NCBI RefSeq assembly: GCF_034298135.1
Contig: NZ_CP139575.1
Coordinates: forward strand, 1,612,001 to 1,676,000
Length of the DNA: 64,000 bases
Reading direction: 5' to 3'
From: Lactobacillus acidophilus
Lineage (GTDB): Bacteria; Bacillota; Bacilli; Lactobacillales; Lactobacillaceae
The notes under the pieces are model-generated. The model was not told where the DNA came from, did not search any database, and was given only the letters and a program-made list of their open reading frames with translations. Both the position numbers and the translations under genes were made by a program. Of this stretch, positions 26,185 to 36,448 are shown one piece after another (position 1 is the first letter of the stretch; every line of letters begins with the position of its first letter).

Positions 26185-26211
26185 GACAGAGCTTTCGCTC
26201 TGCCTTTTTCA
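26185..26211. terminator. Bidirectional terminator between the exosortase cassette and slpA
   Basis: GACAGAGC/GCTCTGCC stem with TTTC loop, flanked by A7 on the left and T5 on the right, so it can stop both the plus-strand cassette and the minus-strand slpA transcript. It lies just outside the inner repeat. Confidence 0.85.
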
Positions 26212-27756
<1,545 letters not shown>

Positions 27757-27771
27757 CTTACCACGATTCAT

Positions 27772-27800
27772 ATTGTACTAACCTCTTCAAGAAATAGCAA
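27772..27800 (-). promoter_or_regulatory. Strong slpA promoter
   Basis: TTGCTA (27795-27800), exactly 17 bases, then TACAAT (27772-27777) on the minus strand. RNA would start about 27765, giving a leader of about 190 bases. It lies outside the invertible repeat. Confidence 0.8.
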
Positions 27801-28216
27801 GTTAAAATGACCGAAAAATACTATTTGTAATATTTCACCTACCGCTTACCCCCACAAGCATTACAAGCACTTTAAAATTGTAAAATGTGCTAAACCTAGC
27901 TATAGCAAGAAAAAGACAAGATTAAGTTCTCTATTTATCGCTCGTAATCTTTACTAAATTTTACGAAACTATGACAAAACATATCAAAAAAGTAATATTT
28001 TTATTCGATTTTCCTAAAGATTAATCTTATTAGGTTCGCTTTTTCTATTGGCTTTATTTCATCCCCCACAGTTAGTTAGCTCCTTAAAATTACTTAAAGT
28101 TGAGCATTTATCAAACAACTTTATCCTCAGATGCCTTAAACTATGTACTGACAATTCAAAACTCATTAGAGTTTTATTCGTCTAAATATTTCCAAATTAG
28201 AGGGTGAGTACTTTAT
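27801..28216. other. Intergenic region upstream of slpA and the Ser-rich gene
   Basis: 416 bases with no open frame of note. The part nearest slpA has a TTGTGGGGGTAAGC stretch that may belong to a second, weaker slpA promoter. At the right end AGAGGGTGA (28200-28208) is the ribosome site of the next gene. Nothing else is recognised in the middle. Confidence 0.4.
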
Positions 28217-28666
28217 ATGAAGAAATTAGTCTTTTGGGGTGTAATTGCAGCTATGTTTATTCTAGGTGGAGGTGGCGCTGGCGCTTATATTAGCCACACC
28301 AACGCAGTTTCTCACAATAATTCTACCTATAATAAGTCAAACAATAATAATGGTAAGCCAGTTAAGTCTGGCCAATCTGATGACAAAAACAGTAGTAGTA
28401 ATAAGGAAGATAATCAATCTGATAATTCCAGCTCGGACAAGTCATCAAGTTCCAGCTCATCAGACAAAGATGCTAAAAACGCTAGCTCAAGCAGTGACGA
28501 CAAGGATAAGAATTCTTCCGACGATCAATCTTCATCAGACAAGTCTCAAGATGATCAATCAAGTGAAGATCAATCAAGTAGCACTTCTACCAGCCACGAG
28601 CAATCAACTCAATCTTCTACTGAACAAGAACAATCTAGTTCTGCAGCCTCAACTTCAAATGAATAA
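28217..28666 (+). CDS. Secreted or membrane-anchored Ser/Asp-rich low-complexity protein
   Basis: 149 residues. Residues 1-28 form a signal anchor (LVFWGVIAAMFILGGGGAGAY). The remaining 120 residues are almost only Ser, Asp, Asn, Lys, Gln and Glu, with runs such as SSSSSSDKDAK and repeated DDQSSSDKS/DDQSSEDQS units. No wall-sorting motif or folded domain. It may be an extended surface spacer or a glycosylation target, since Ser/Thr-rich regions near S-layer loci are often glycosylated; that is inference. Divergent from slpA. Confidence 0.65.
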   Translation: MKKLVFWGVIAAMFILGGGGAGAYISHTNAVSHNNSTYNKSNNNNGKPVKSGQSDDKNSSSNKEDNQSDNSSSDKSSSSSSSDKDAKNASSSSDDKDKNSSDDQSSSDKSQDDQSSEDQSSSTSTSHEQSTQSSTEQEQSSSAASTSNE

Positions 28667-28691
28667 TTACCTATATGAAGGGTAGTTTAAT

Positions 28692-28720
28692 TTGCTTTTA
28701 TTTGAAGAAGTCTGTAGAAT
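28692..28720 (+). promoter_or_regulatory. Promoter of the 144-residue acidic-protein gene
   Basis: TTGCTT (28692-28697), 17 bases, TAGAAT (28715-28720). Start of RNA about 28727 leaves room for the AAAGGGG ribosome site at 28754-28760. Confidence 0.5.
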
Positions 28721-28768
28721 TATTATTGACTTTGTATCTATTTATTTCTAAATAAAGGGGTAACAACT

Positions 28769-29203
28769 TTGACTGAAGAAGAAAAGAACGCTCAAGCGCA
28801 AGCAGATAAAGAAAACGAAGAAAACGATGAACTTAAAGTCGTTGTTCCAGAAGCTAACAAGGTTACTATGCCAGCTGAAGAAGTCAAGGACCAACCTGAC
28901 TACTTAAAAGTTTTTGCTAACTTCTACATTTCAGAATTTGATGGAGACAACCTTGAAGTAATCAACCTTTACGATGACAATCACAACATGGTTGATATTA
29001 ACGGTTATCTTTTGAACAATATTCACTTCCCACGTAAGAAGCTTGTAGATCACGTATTGCAATACCACGACTACAACTTTAAGAACATTCTTAACGTAAT
29101 TGCTGAAAAGACTGGTGCTAAGCCAGAAGAAATGCTCACTTACGAAGCATGGGAAAAGTGGGATGAAGAACAACGTAGTAACATTCCTTCATCACTTTCA
29201 TAA
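28769..29203 (+). CDS. Acidic cytoplasmic protein of unknown function
   Basis: 144 residues starting at a TTG, nine bases after AAAGGGG. The first 40 residues are a highly charged Glu/Asp/Lys tail; the rest looks like a small alpha/beta domain (YLKVFANFYISEFDGDNLEVINLYDD, NIHFPRKKLVDHVLQYHDYNFKNILNVIAEKTG). No signal peptide or membrane segment. Codon use is strongly biased toward preferred codons, suggesting high expression. I do not recognise the family. Own promoter and terminator, so it is monocistronic. Confidence 0.7.
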   Translation: MTEEEKNAQAQADKENEENDELKVVVPEANKVTMPAEEVKDQPDYLKVFANFYISEFDGDNLEVINLYDDNHNMVDINGYLLNNIHFPRKKLVDHVLQYHDYNFKNILNVIAEKTGAKPEEMLTYEAWEKWDEEQRSNIPSSLS

Positions 29204-29220
29204 TATTTTCTTTTTAAAAG

Positions 29221-29252
29221 AGGCTCGAATCGATGTGATTCGAGCTTTTTTG
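29221..29252 (+). terminator. Terminator after the acidic-protein gene
   Basis: Nine-base-pair stem GCTCGAATC/GATTCGAGC followed by T6. Confidence 0.9.
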
Positions 29253-29276
29253 TTACTTCTTTTTTCACTATTTTGC

Positions 29277-29371
29277 ACAAAAAAAGGTGGTTCAATGACC
29301 ACCCACAATACGTCTTTCGGTAAGTAATCAGCTCACCTTTGTTGCGCGCCCGCTCAACATACTTTAGTTGC
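29277..29371 (-). ncRNA. Candidate small RNA, about 95 nt, with own promoter and terminator
   Basis: On the minus strand an extended -10 (TGCTATAAT, box at 29378-29383) with TTTGCC 16 bases upstream is followed by a GC-rich hairpin (GTTGAGCG/CGCGCAAC with one mismatch), an unpaired GATTACTTACCGAAAGACG segment and a terminator (GGTGGT/ACCACC, T7, 29279-29303). AAAGGTG near the 5' hairpin could also pair with CACCTTT of the terminator, giving two exclusive folds. There is no open frame. It points into the 3' end of a convergent gene, so it is not the leader of a downstream gene. I do not recognise it as SRP, 6S, tmRNA or RNase P RNA. Confidence 0.6.
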
Positions 29372-29456
29372 TATTATATTATAGCATCTTTTGAAAAATG
29401 GCAAAATAAATATACGCGCTAGCAACATAGCCTAGAGAGTTCCAATCAGACTCTAA

Positions 29457-29646
29457 GGTGTTCGATATACTGAACACTTTACCCTACTTTCTGTCAGATA
29501 CATCGAACACCCTACTTTTTCTACCCACTTTTTTTCAAAAACGTTCACTAACATTAAAACATAATTATTTTGCTTGCATTGTATCCGCAAATGGAAGAAA
29601 ATGGGTGTATCAAGAAAATGTCAACATGGCATTTTCTTTTTTTATA
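29457..29646 (+). promoter_or_regulatory. Structured leader upstream of kup, ending in a terminator-like hairpin
   Basis: GGTGTTCGAT (29457-29466) can pair either with GAACAC (29472-29477) or with ATCGAACACC (29502-29511); both downstream copies begin near-repeats containing CCCTACTTT. Further on, AAGAAAATG (29612-29620) and CATTTTCTT (29630-29638) form a 9-bp stem followed by T10, a terminator placed before the kup ribosome site. This is the layout of a riboswitch or attenuator. No known c-di-AMP or M-box consensus is visible. Confidence 0.45.
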
Positions 29647-29690
29647 TTTTTTATACTAGCTACAATTTATTTTGTGGGAGATTTTTGATA

Positions 29691-31708
29691 ATGAATAATA
29701 AGTCCAAACGTATGAGTGCGGCTGGCCTTCTTATCGCCATCGGTATTGTTTATGGTGATATTGGTACTAGTCCACTTTATGTTATGAAGTCAATTGTCGA
29801 AGGCAATGGCGGTATCGGAAATGTGAACCGTGAATTCATCATCGGTTCTATTTCTCTGGTTCTTTGGACCGTGACACTGCTTACCACCCTTCAGACCGTG
29901 ATTATTGCTTTGAAGGCAACTAACCACGGCGAAGGTGGTATTTTTGCCCTATACACACTGGTAAGAAAGCGTGCCAAGTGGCTGGTTCTGCCGGCTTTAA
30001 TTGGTGGGCCGCTATCCTAGCCGATGGTACATTGACTCCAGCTGTTACTGTTACGACAGCCATTGAAGGGTTAAAAGGATTGCAATTAGGCGGCGGCGTC
30101 CCAGTTTCGTCACAAAGCATGGTTATTGCAATTACTGTGCTGATCCTGCTGGTTTTATTCTCCATCCAAAAGATGGGTACCAGCATTATCGGTAAAGCCT
30201 TTGGTCCAATTATGTTCGTCTGGTTCACTTTCTTAGGTGTTATTGGCCTAATTAATATGTCAGGCGACTGGTCAATTTTACAAGCTATTAACCCAGTTTA
30301 TGCAATCAAGTTGCTGTTTAGTCCATATAACAAAGCAGGAATTTTCATCTTAGGATCAATCTTCCTGGCAACTACTGGTGCCGAAGCCTTGTATTCAGAC
30401 GTAGGACACGTTGGTAAGAAGAACATTATTGGTTCTTGGCCATTCGTATTCGTCTGCTTGTCACTTAACTACTTTGGTCAAGGGGTTTGGATTTTAAACA
30501 ATCCTACCTACCGTCCAGCTGATGGTGGTGTACTTAACCCATTCTACGAAATGATCCCATCTGATTTCAGATTAGCAGCTATTATCTTAGCTACTATCGC
30601 TGCAGTTATTGCTTCACAAGCATTGATTACCGGATCATTTACTTTAGTTGCTGAAGCAAGTGGTTTGAAGTTCTTACCAAGAATGAAGATCGACTACCCA
30701 TCAACTGAAAAGGGACAAATCTACATCCCTTCTATCAACAAAGGTATCTGTGTTGCTACCATCGCTATTGTTTTGTACTTCCAAACTTCAGCTCACATGG
30801 AAGCAGCCTATGGTTTGTCAATTACCATTTCAATGTTGATGACCACCATTCTTCTTTATGAATGGTTAGCAATGAAGAAGGTTAACCCAGTTTGGAACTG
30901 GATCTTCCTTATCTTCTTCGGTGTTCTTGACATCATGTTCATGATTTCAAGTTTGACCAAGTTCACCCACGGTGGTTACGTATCATTATTTATCGCTGGC
31001 GCAATCGGATTTATCATGTATGTTTGGTACTACGGTAACAAGATTCGTGACAAGCGCGAAGCTAGAAATGCCTATGTTCGTTTAGATGAATATACTGATA
31101 TGTTGACTAACTTGAGTCACGATGAGAATTATCCAACTTATGCTACTAACTTAGTCTACATGGCTAACGTTAAATACAATAAGTTTATCAAACGTGAAAT
31201 CTTATACTCCATTTTGGATAAACGTCCAAAAAGAGCTAAGGCTTATTGGTTTGTAACCGTTAACGTCACTAACGAACCATTCACCGCTGAATATGCTGTT
31301 AACACTTACGGTACTAAGAACGTAATCAACATTCAGCTTTACTTAGGTTTCAAGAAGCAAACTAGTGTGAATGTCTATATTCGTCAAATTGTGCATGACT
31401 TGATTGCTGACGGTACAATTGAGCCTCAACCACAAGAATATACCACCACACCAGGTCGTGACGTTGGGGACTTTTCATTCGTTATCGTCAACGATGTAAT
31501 CAGTCCACAAACACAACTAATTGGTTATGAAAAATGGTTAGTTGAAGCACGTGTTCGTTTGCAAAACCTATCATCTAACCCTGCCTCATGGTTCGGTTTG
31601 GAATACGCAGATACGGTTATCGAACGTGTACCACTTATCTTAGGTAAACCAAATCCATCATATATTAAACGGGTTAAACCTAAGAAATATGTCAAAACTA
31701 AAAAATAA
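29691..31708 (+). pseudogene. kup: Kup-family potassium uptake protein, single-base frameshift
   Basis: K+:H+ symporter family. The first part (29691-30020) reads MNNKSKRM, then [19 protein letters not shown] (the Kup signature) and stops after LIGGPLS. A second frame continues with [15 protein letters not shown] to 31708. A single missing base in GGTGGGCCGC near 30006-30010 explains it: with one more G the text reads [15 protein letters not shown], as in intact Kup, and the whole gene would encode 672 residues, the normal length. About twelve membrane segments and a C-terminal soluble domain remain. Ribosome site GGGAG. Either a real null mutation or a sequencing error. Confidence 0.88.
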
Positions 31709-31719
31709 TTACACATTGA

Positions 31720-31762
31720 AAAAAGATCGAAACTTTCTTAATTGAAAATTTCGATCTTTTTT
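31720..31762 (+). terminator. Terminator after kup
   Basis: Eleven-base-pair stem AAAGATCGAAA/TTTCGATCTTT with T6 on the plus strand. Confidence 0.85.
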
Positions 31763-31886
31763 AGTACAACAAACTTATTATTCAGACAGCGGTGTAGTAG
31801 CAGCATCGTTGTCACCTGTTTATTATAAATATAGAAATGTAAAAAAGCTACTATTTGTATATAAAAGCACTAATAAAGTGTATAAA

Positions 31887-33839
31887 TTACCAAATAACTA
31901 CACGTTTTTCTGGATCTAACCACATACCATCAGTTTCCTTAACATCAAATACTTCATAGAAGTCTTCTTGACATTGTGATTGAACATTTGCACGTTCTGG
32001 ACCTGGTGCGTGAACATTAAAAGAAACTTGTGTCTTAATAGATTCAGTAAGTTGCTTGTTAGCCCAAATACGAGCAAAGTTTTCAAACAATTTCTTCAAA
32101 TCATCGCCTTCGTCCTTAGCTGCCTTAATAGCTGCAGTAAGACCACCTTGGTCGGCAATATTTTCTGAAACGATTTGCTTACCGTTCAAAGTAACAGGGC
32201 CGTATTTAATACCATCGAACAAGTCGATTTCTGCTTGAGTACGCTTCTTAAATTCAGCGAAGTCTTCTTCAGTCCACCAATTCTTCATATTACCGAATTC
32301 ATCGAATTGTGCACCATTGTTATCAAAGGCATGAGAAATTTCATGAGCAATAACAGTACCAATTCCACCAAAGTTTTCAGCACGATCTTGCTTTAAGTCA
32401 TAAAATGGTGCTTGCAAAATTGCTGCTGGGAAAGTTAAGTCATTTCTTTGTGGATCATAGCAAGCATTTACCAAGTTGGCTGGCATGAGCCATACGCTAC
32501 GATCAACTGGTTTATGTAACTTTTCAACGTTATATTTAACTTGTTCAATATCAGCTGCTCTTACGTTTGAGTAAAGACTACCGCCTTCACTAGCAGGAGT
32601 TATATTGTAGCGATTATAGATTTCTTCAATCTTATCAGGGTAACCAATCTTTAAGATCAATGCACGAAGCTTAACAATAGCCTTTTCCTTAGTTTCTTCA
32701 GAAAGCCATGAATTTTCCTTAATACGCTTTTCGTAAACATCAATCATTTGGCGAATCATAGTTAAAACATCTTTTTTAGCTTCTTCACCAAAGTATGTTT
32801 GACCATAGTAAACACCGACTACTTCGCTGAATAGACCATTAGCTAAATGATATGCTTGCTTTTCTTGGCTTTGTAATTCCGGTTGGCCTGTCAATGCTTG
32901 ACTAAATTGGAATGATGCTTCACGGAAATCTTGTGACAAGTAACTTGCAACATTATTAATAAACTTAACGATCATCCAACCCTTAATTTCATCAAAGTTT
33001 TCTTCATTCATTAATTCATCAAAGTGTTTCAAGAAACGTGGTTCAGTAACAATAATTCTATCAGGAACTTCACCTAAAGCTTCCTTCAAGAAGTAATCAA
33101 TCTTGAAGTTCTTAATCTTGCCTTCAAAATCTTCCATTGAAGTTGGATTATACATTGCTGGATAATCTGCCCATTCTTCTGATGATTTAACTACTTCAGA
33201 AAGCTTTTTATCAAATTTTAAGGCATCTTCCACGTATTCCTTAGCTTGACCTTCAGAAACGCCAGCCATCTTAAGCAAGTTAATTGATTGCTTCTTCAAA
33301 ACTTCCAAAAGCTTTCCAGCAGCTTCTGTCTTGTAAGTAGTAGTATCTGGCAAGAATGTTGATGGTCCAATAAATTGAAGAACATTAATCTTAGTATTCT
33401 TCATATCAGCATCAATATCTAAACCAAATGGCAATGAAAATGAAGCCTTAAATAAATCAGCAGCCTTCAAGTTGAAATCAGCAAAGTCACTGATACTTTC
33501 AAGTAAGAACAAATCAGCTTGAATAGGCTTAGCGCCATCTTCATCACGACGCTTAAAGTCACGAGCAAGCTTATATAGTTCAACTGCCTTCTTCAAGTTC
33601 GGTACATCGGCTACTTCTTTTTTGCCATCCGCAAAATCTGCGAAATCCTTCATTAAGCTCTTTTCTACGTTAAGATCAATACTATCAAAACTAGCAATTC
33701 TTGAACGATCTGAAGGAATCTTAGCCTTCTCAAGCCAGTCTGAGTTAACAGCTAAATATAAATTATCTTGTGGACGAGTACCAACTTTAGGTTCGAGGAT
33801 ATTACCAGCACCACCACGAACAGTCACTTTATTACTCAT
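31887..33839 (-). CDS. pepO: M13-family neutral endopeptidase
   Basis: Zinc metallo-endopeptidase of the neprilysin family, which in lactobacilli is a cytoplasmic oligopeptidase. 650 residues, no signal peptide. The zinc site HEISH is in VIAHEISHAFDNNGAQF; the third ligand Glu is in ENIADQGGL; the substrate-binding NAxY-like motif appears as VNACYDPQRNDLTFPA. The C-terminal KxxxxW-like end is CxxF..DG MWLDPEKRVVIW. I use the ATG at 33839, preceded by AAAGGGGGA, not the upstream 33863 start. It contributes to casein-peptide breakdown together with the peptidase genes elsewhere in the window. Confidence 0.95.
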   Translation of the reverse strand: MSNKVTVRGGAGNILEPKVGTRPQDNLYLAVNSDWLEKAKIPSDRSRIASFDSIDLNVEKSLMKDFADFADGKKEVADVPNLKKAVELYKLARDFKRRDEDGAKPIQADLFLLESISDFADFNLKAADLFKASFSLPFGLDIDADMKNTKINVLQFIGPSTFLPDTTTYKTEAAGKLLEVLKKQSINLLKMAGVSEGQAKEYVEDALKFDKKLSEVVKSSEEWADYPAMYNPTSMEDFEGKIKNFKIDYFLKEALGEVPDRIIVTEPRFLKHFDELMNEENFDEIKGWMIVKFINNVASYLSQDFREASFQFSQALTGQPELQSQEKQAYHLANGLFSEVVGVYYGQTYFGEEAKKDVLTMIRQMIDVYEKRIKENSWLSEETKEKAIVKLRALILKIGYPDKIEEIYNRYNITPASEGGSLYSNVRAADIEQVKYNVEKLHKPVDRSVWLMPANLVNACYDPQRNDLTFPAAILQAPFYDLKQDRAENFGGIGTVIAHEISHAFDNNGAQFDEFGNMKNWWTEEDFAEFKKRTQAEIDLFDGIKYGPVTLNGKQIVSENIADQGGLTAAIKAAKDEGDDLKKLFENFARIWANKQLTESIKTQVSFNVHAPGPERANVQSQCQEDFYEVFDVKETDGMWLDPEKRVVIW

Positions 33840-33912
33840 TAAGGAAAATCCCCCTTTATTCAAAAATAAAATTAAATCATGTCAATTATATCATTTTATT
33901 TTAATTTTCGCT

Positions 33913-35130
33913 TTATTTGTAGATTTTTAAATCCTTATATAATTTTAGATAAGTTGGGATCATCACAATAATCATCATAGCAATAATAATTGCAGCTACC
34001 CAAAAGAACGAAATATAACCAGCTTGATCAATAATTAAACCACCAAATAATGGTCCAAAAGCACGTCCAATCCCAGAAGCCACCATGATTGATCCTTGAT
34101 ATTTACCTTTACTAGTTAGTGGTGACAAGTCATTAACATAAGCAGGAATAGCAGGAAATGCAGTTGATTCACCGAGAGTCAAAATTATCATTGATAAGGC
34201 AAAATGAGCAAAATCTTTTGCAAATACTAAAGTAATAAATGATAGTGAAAACATGCAAATCCCGAAGATAATCTGATGGAATAAATTTTTAAAGATATTG
34301 GGAAATTTCGCTAAAATTCCCTGCATAACTACAATAATTCCAGCATTCAAAGTCCAAAGAAGACTGTATAAGTGGAACGGAATGCCTAATGAAACCATGT
34401 AAACTGATAGGTTTGATTCCCAGTTCATATACATAAGCCAGGTAACACCAAGTATGGCAAAGAAGACCATTGTCATAATAAAGTTGCGCTTGGGCATTGG
34501 TTCGATCTTTTGACTCTTACCGCTTTGACCTTTAGCAATTCTTTCCTTATGAAACATAATAATTGGGCGGTAATTAAAGACCGCATTGATAAAGGCAATC
34601 ACGAATAAAAGTGCCGCAATTACAAATAAGAGTGTGATGGAATAGTCATAAAGGTAACCCACAATCAAAGTACCAGTTACCACACCCAAATTTTGTGAAA
34701 AGTATAAAACATTAAAGACGTATCTGCCCGGATGCTTTTTTAAACTAGTGGCAACAGAATTAATCAAAGTACCATTCCAGCCGCCAAGAAAACCTGTCAA
34801 AGTTAACCAAATCCAGTATTCTGGCCAGCCATGAAAAGCAGCCATTAGAAATAAAACGCCCGCATCAAGGCCAAGGCCCCAGAGCATTAAAGGATACGGG
34901 TCATGCTTATCATAAAGACGACCTGCAATAATTGAGCCGAGAATATTACCGGCACAATTGCAGAATAGAACTACACCGATAAGCGACAAGCTAATGTGCA
35001 ATTGCTTATTTAAATAAACTGAAGTTAATGGCCAAATAAAACTAGCACCAATCCAAGTAGCTAATTCTCCTACAACTAGCCAGATTAACTTAATTTCATC
35101 ATTTTGAATTTCTCCATGTGCTTTTTTCAT
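33913..35130 (-). CDS. Major facilitator superfamily transporter
   Basis: 405 residues with twelve predicted membrane helices. The MFS motif A between helices 2 and 3 appears as GNILGSIIAGRLYDKHDPYP. The large middle loop is basic (RIAKGQSGKSQKIEPMPKR). Similar to the YttB/MdtG-type drug or small-solute exporters, but substrate is not deducible. AGGAAGGT precedes the ATG. Single gene between pepO and the DUF438 pair. Confidence 0.85.
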   Translation of the reverse strand: MKKAHGEIQNDEIKLIWLVVGELATWIGASFIWPLTSVYLNKQLHISLSLIGVVLFCNCAGNILGSIIAGRLYDKHDPYPLMLWGLGLDAGVLFLMAAFHGWPEYWIWLTLTGFLGGWNGTLINSVATSLKKHPGRYVFNVLYFSQNLGVVTGTLIVGYLYDYSITLLFVIAALLFVIAFINAVFNYRPIIMFHKERIAKGQSGKSQKIEPMPKRNFIMTMVFFAILGVTWLMYMNWESNLSVYMVSLGIPFHLYSLLWTLNAGIIVVMQGILAKFPNIFKNLFHQIIFGICMFSLSFITLVFAKDFAHFALSMIILTLGESTAFPAIPAYVNDLSPLTSKGKYQGSIMVASGIGRAFGPLFGGLIIDQAGYISFFWVAAIIIAMMIIVMIPTYLKLYKDLKIYK

Positions 35131-35201
35131 ATTACCTTCCTGTATTATCTCTAGTAATTTCCTTATTTTTTCTACTATCCATAGCTTATCAAGAAGTAAA
35201 C

Positions 35202-35236
35202 AAAAATAACAGTGCCATTAAACGCACTGTTATTTC
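35202..35236 (-). terminator. Terminator after the DUF438 gene
   Basis: Eleven-base-pair stem AATAACAGTGC/GCACTGTTATT with A-rich left flank (T run on the minus strand). Confidence 0.85.
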
Positions 35237-36448
35237 TTATTCTTCCGTCTTCTTTTGACCAGATAATTTTTGAATGTCAGTAATGTCTTCTGCTACTTCA
35301 AGGCATCCCAGATACTTACCATCCTTATTATGCACTGCATAATAACGCAAATAGAGCATTCTTCCCAGCATCTTAGGCTTGAACCAATATGTAACAACCT
35401 TCTTTTCACCAGAATGAAGATCTTGAAAGATTTTTTCAACAATTGGCTTACTCTCAGGTGTATGACAGGAAAAGACTGAATTACCAATTGCATTTTTAGA
35501 ATGAGGAAAGATCGCTGCTCCTCCCCCAAAATAAGCCACCTTATCATTTTCATCAACAAAAGTTAAAGCAAATGGCAATAAGTCTAAAATTGCTGACAAT
35601 TGTTCTAGGTTAAGTGCTCCTTCTTTAAAGTTGATGAATAGACTGGAAAGATGATCAACTGACAGCGGACCAGCAGTTTTAGGTTCTTCTTTTGGCTTCC
35701 AATTCATTGGTGGATTGATTAAAGTATAACCAATTTGTTTCTCTTCATCTTTAACGTTTCCCCAATCAGCAGGAGAAGCCACCTCGTCAATCATTGGCAC
35801 CATAATCTCTTCTTCTTTGAAGATCATTTCAAGCACCTCATGACTAACTTCATCAATTATTTTACGCAATTTTGCAGGATCAACATCATTTTCATTTACG
35901 ACATTATTAGCTTCCTTAATCAGTCGTCTAATCTTGTCATCTACGCCCCACATAACTTGCGGTGGTGCAGTAATTCCATATTTTGTCATCAATGGGAAAA
36001 ATGATGTTTCTTTTCTAGCATAGTGTTTACCAATCGTAGCCAAATCTGATAAGGCCTGCTTGATTTTAGACAAAGTTTGTTCAGAATGATCCTTTTCCCA
36101 TTTTTTCAAATTAGGCAAAAGATAGTCATTCACTAAAGACTTAATAACCACATTTTCTTGCTTGAGTGTGTTAACTGGATGGCCAGGCGTAGCAAAATCC
36201 GGATTAGCTGCATTTTCTTTAATATTTCCCTTAAAAACATCGGCATGCACGTTACATAAATATTGAATCTTACGCGGATCAAGACCCTGGGCAATTAATT
36301 CACGTTCAGCTGCGGTGATTTCAGATACATCTACTTTATCAAAGCTTTCTTGAAACATTTTCTTTGCTTCAGTAAAATCGCCACCATCTTGAATATAATG
36401 TAAAATTTTGAGAAGTGCTTGTTGTCTTTCTTTACTTAAATTTGCCAT
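35237..36448 (-). CDS. DUF438-hemerythrin-PAS protein
   Basis: 403 residues with three modules. Residues about 1-75 are DUF438 (FTEAKKMFQESF...AERELIAQGLDPRKIQYLCNVHADVF); about 90-230 hemerythrin-like, with metal-type residues HPVNTL, GKHYARKETSFFP, HEVLEMIFKEEEIMVPM; about 260-395 a PAS domain (LDLLPFALTFVDENDKVAYFG ... GCLEVAEDITDI). By family such proteins sense oxygen, NO or redox through a di-iron site or a PAS ligand, though the role is not proven. Its ATG overlaps by one base the stop of the MIP18-like gene, so the two are coupled. Confidence 0.82.
   Translation of the reverse strand: MANLSKERQQALLKILHYIQDGGDFTEAKKMFQESFDKVDVSEITAAERELIAQGLDPRKIQYLCNVHADVFKGNIKENAANPDFATPGHPVNTLKQENVVIKSLVNDYLLPNLKKWEKDHSEQTLSKIKQALSDLATIGKHYARKETSFFPLMTKYGITAPPQVMWGVDDKIRRLIKEANNVVNENDVDPAKLRKIIDEVSHEVLEMIFKEEEIMVPMIDEVASPADWGNVKDEEKQIGYTLINPPMNWKPKEEPKTAGPLSVDHLSSLFINFKEGALNLEQLSAILDLLPFALTFVDENDKVAYFGGGAAIFPHSKNAIGNSVFSCHTPESKPIVEKIFQDLHSGEKKVVTYWFKPKMLGRMLYLRYYAVHNKDGKYLGCLEVAEDITDIQKLSGQKKTEE

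Noticed and set aside
28726..28754. TTGACT-17-TAAATA promoter in front of the 144-residue gene
   Set aside because: RNA would begin after the ribosome site AAAGGGG and only about eight bases before the start codon. The TTGCTT-17-TAGAAT pair just upstream fits better.
29281..29376. SRP (4.5S) or 6S RNA identity for the minus-strand small RNA
   Set aside because: The conserved SRP apical loop sequence is absent and the length is too short for 6S.
31788..31830. Minus-strand frame reading GDNDAATTPLSE then stop, after the kup terminator
   Set aside because: Only about a dozen codons, no start and no recognisable family. It could be the tail of a lost gene but cannot be supported.
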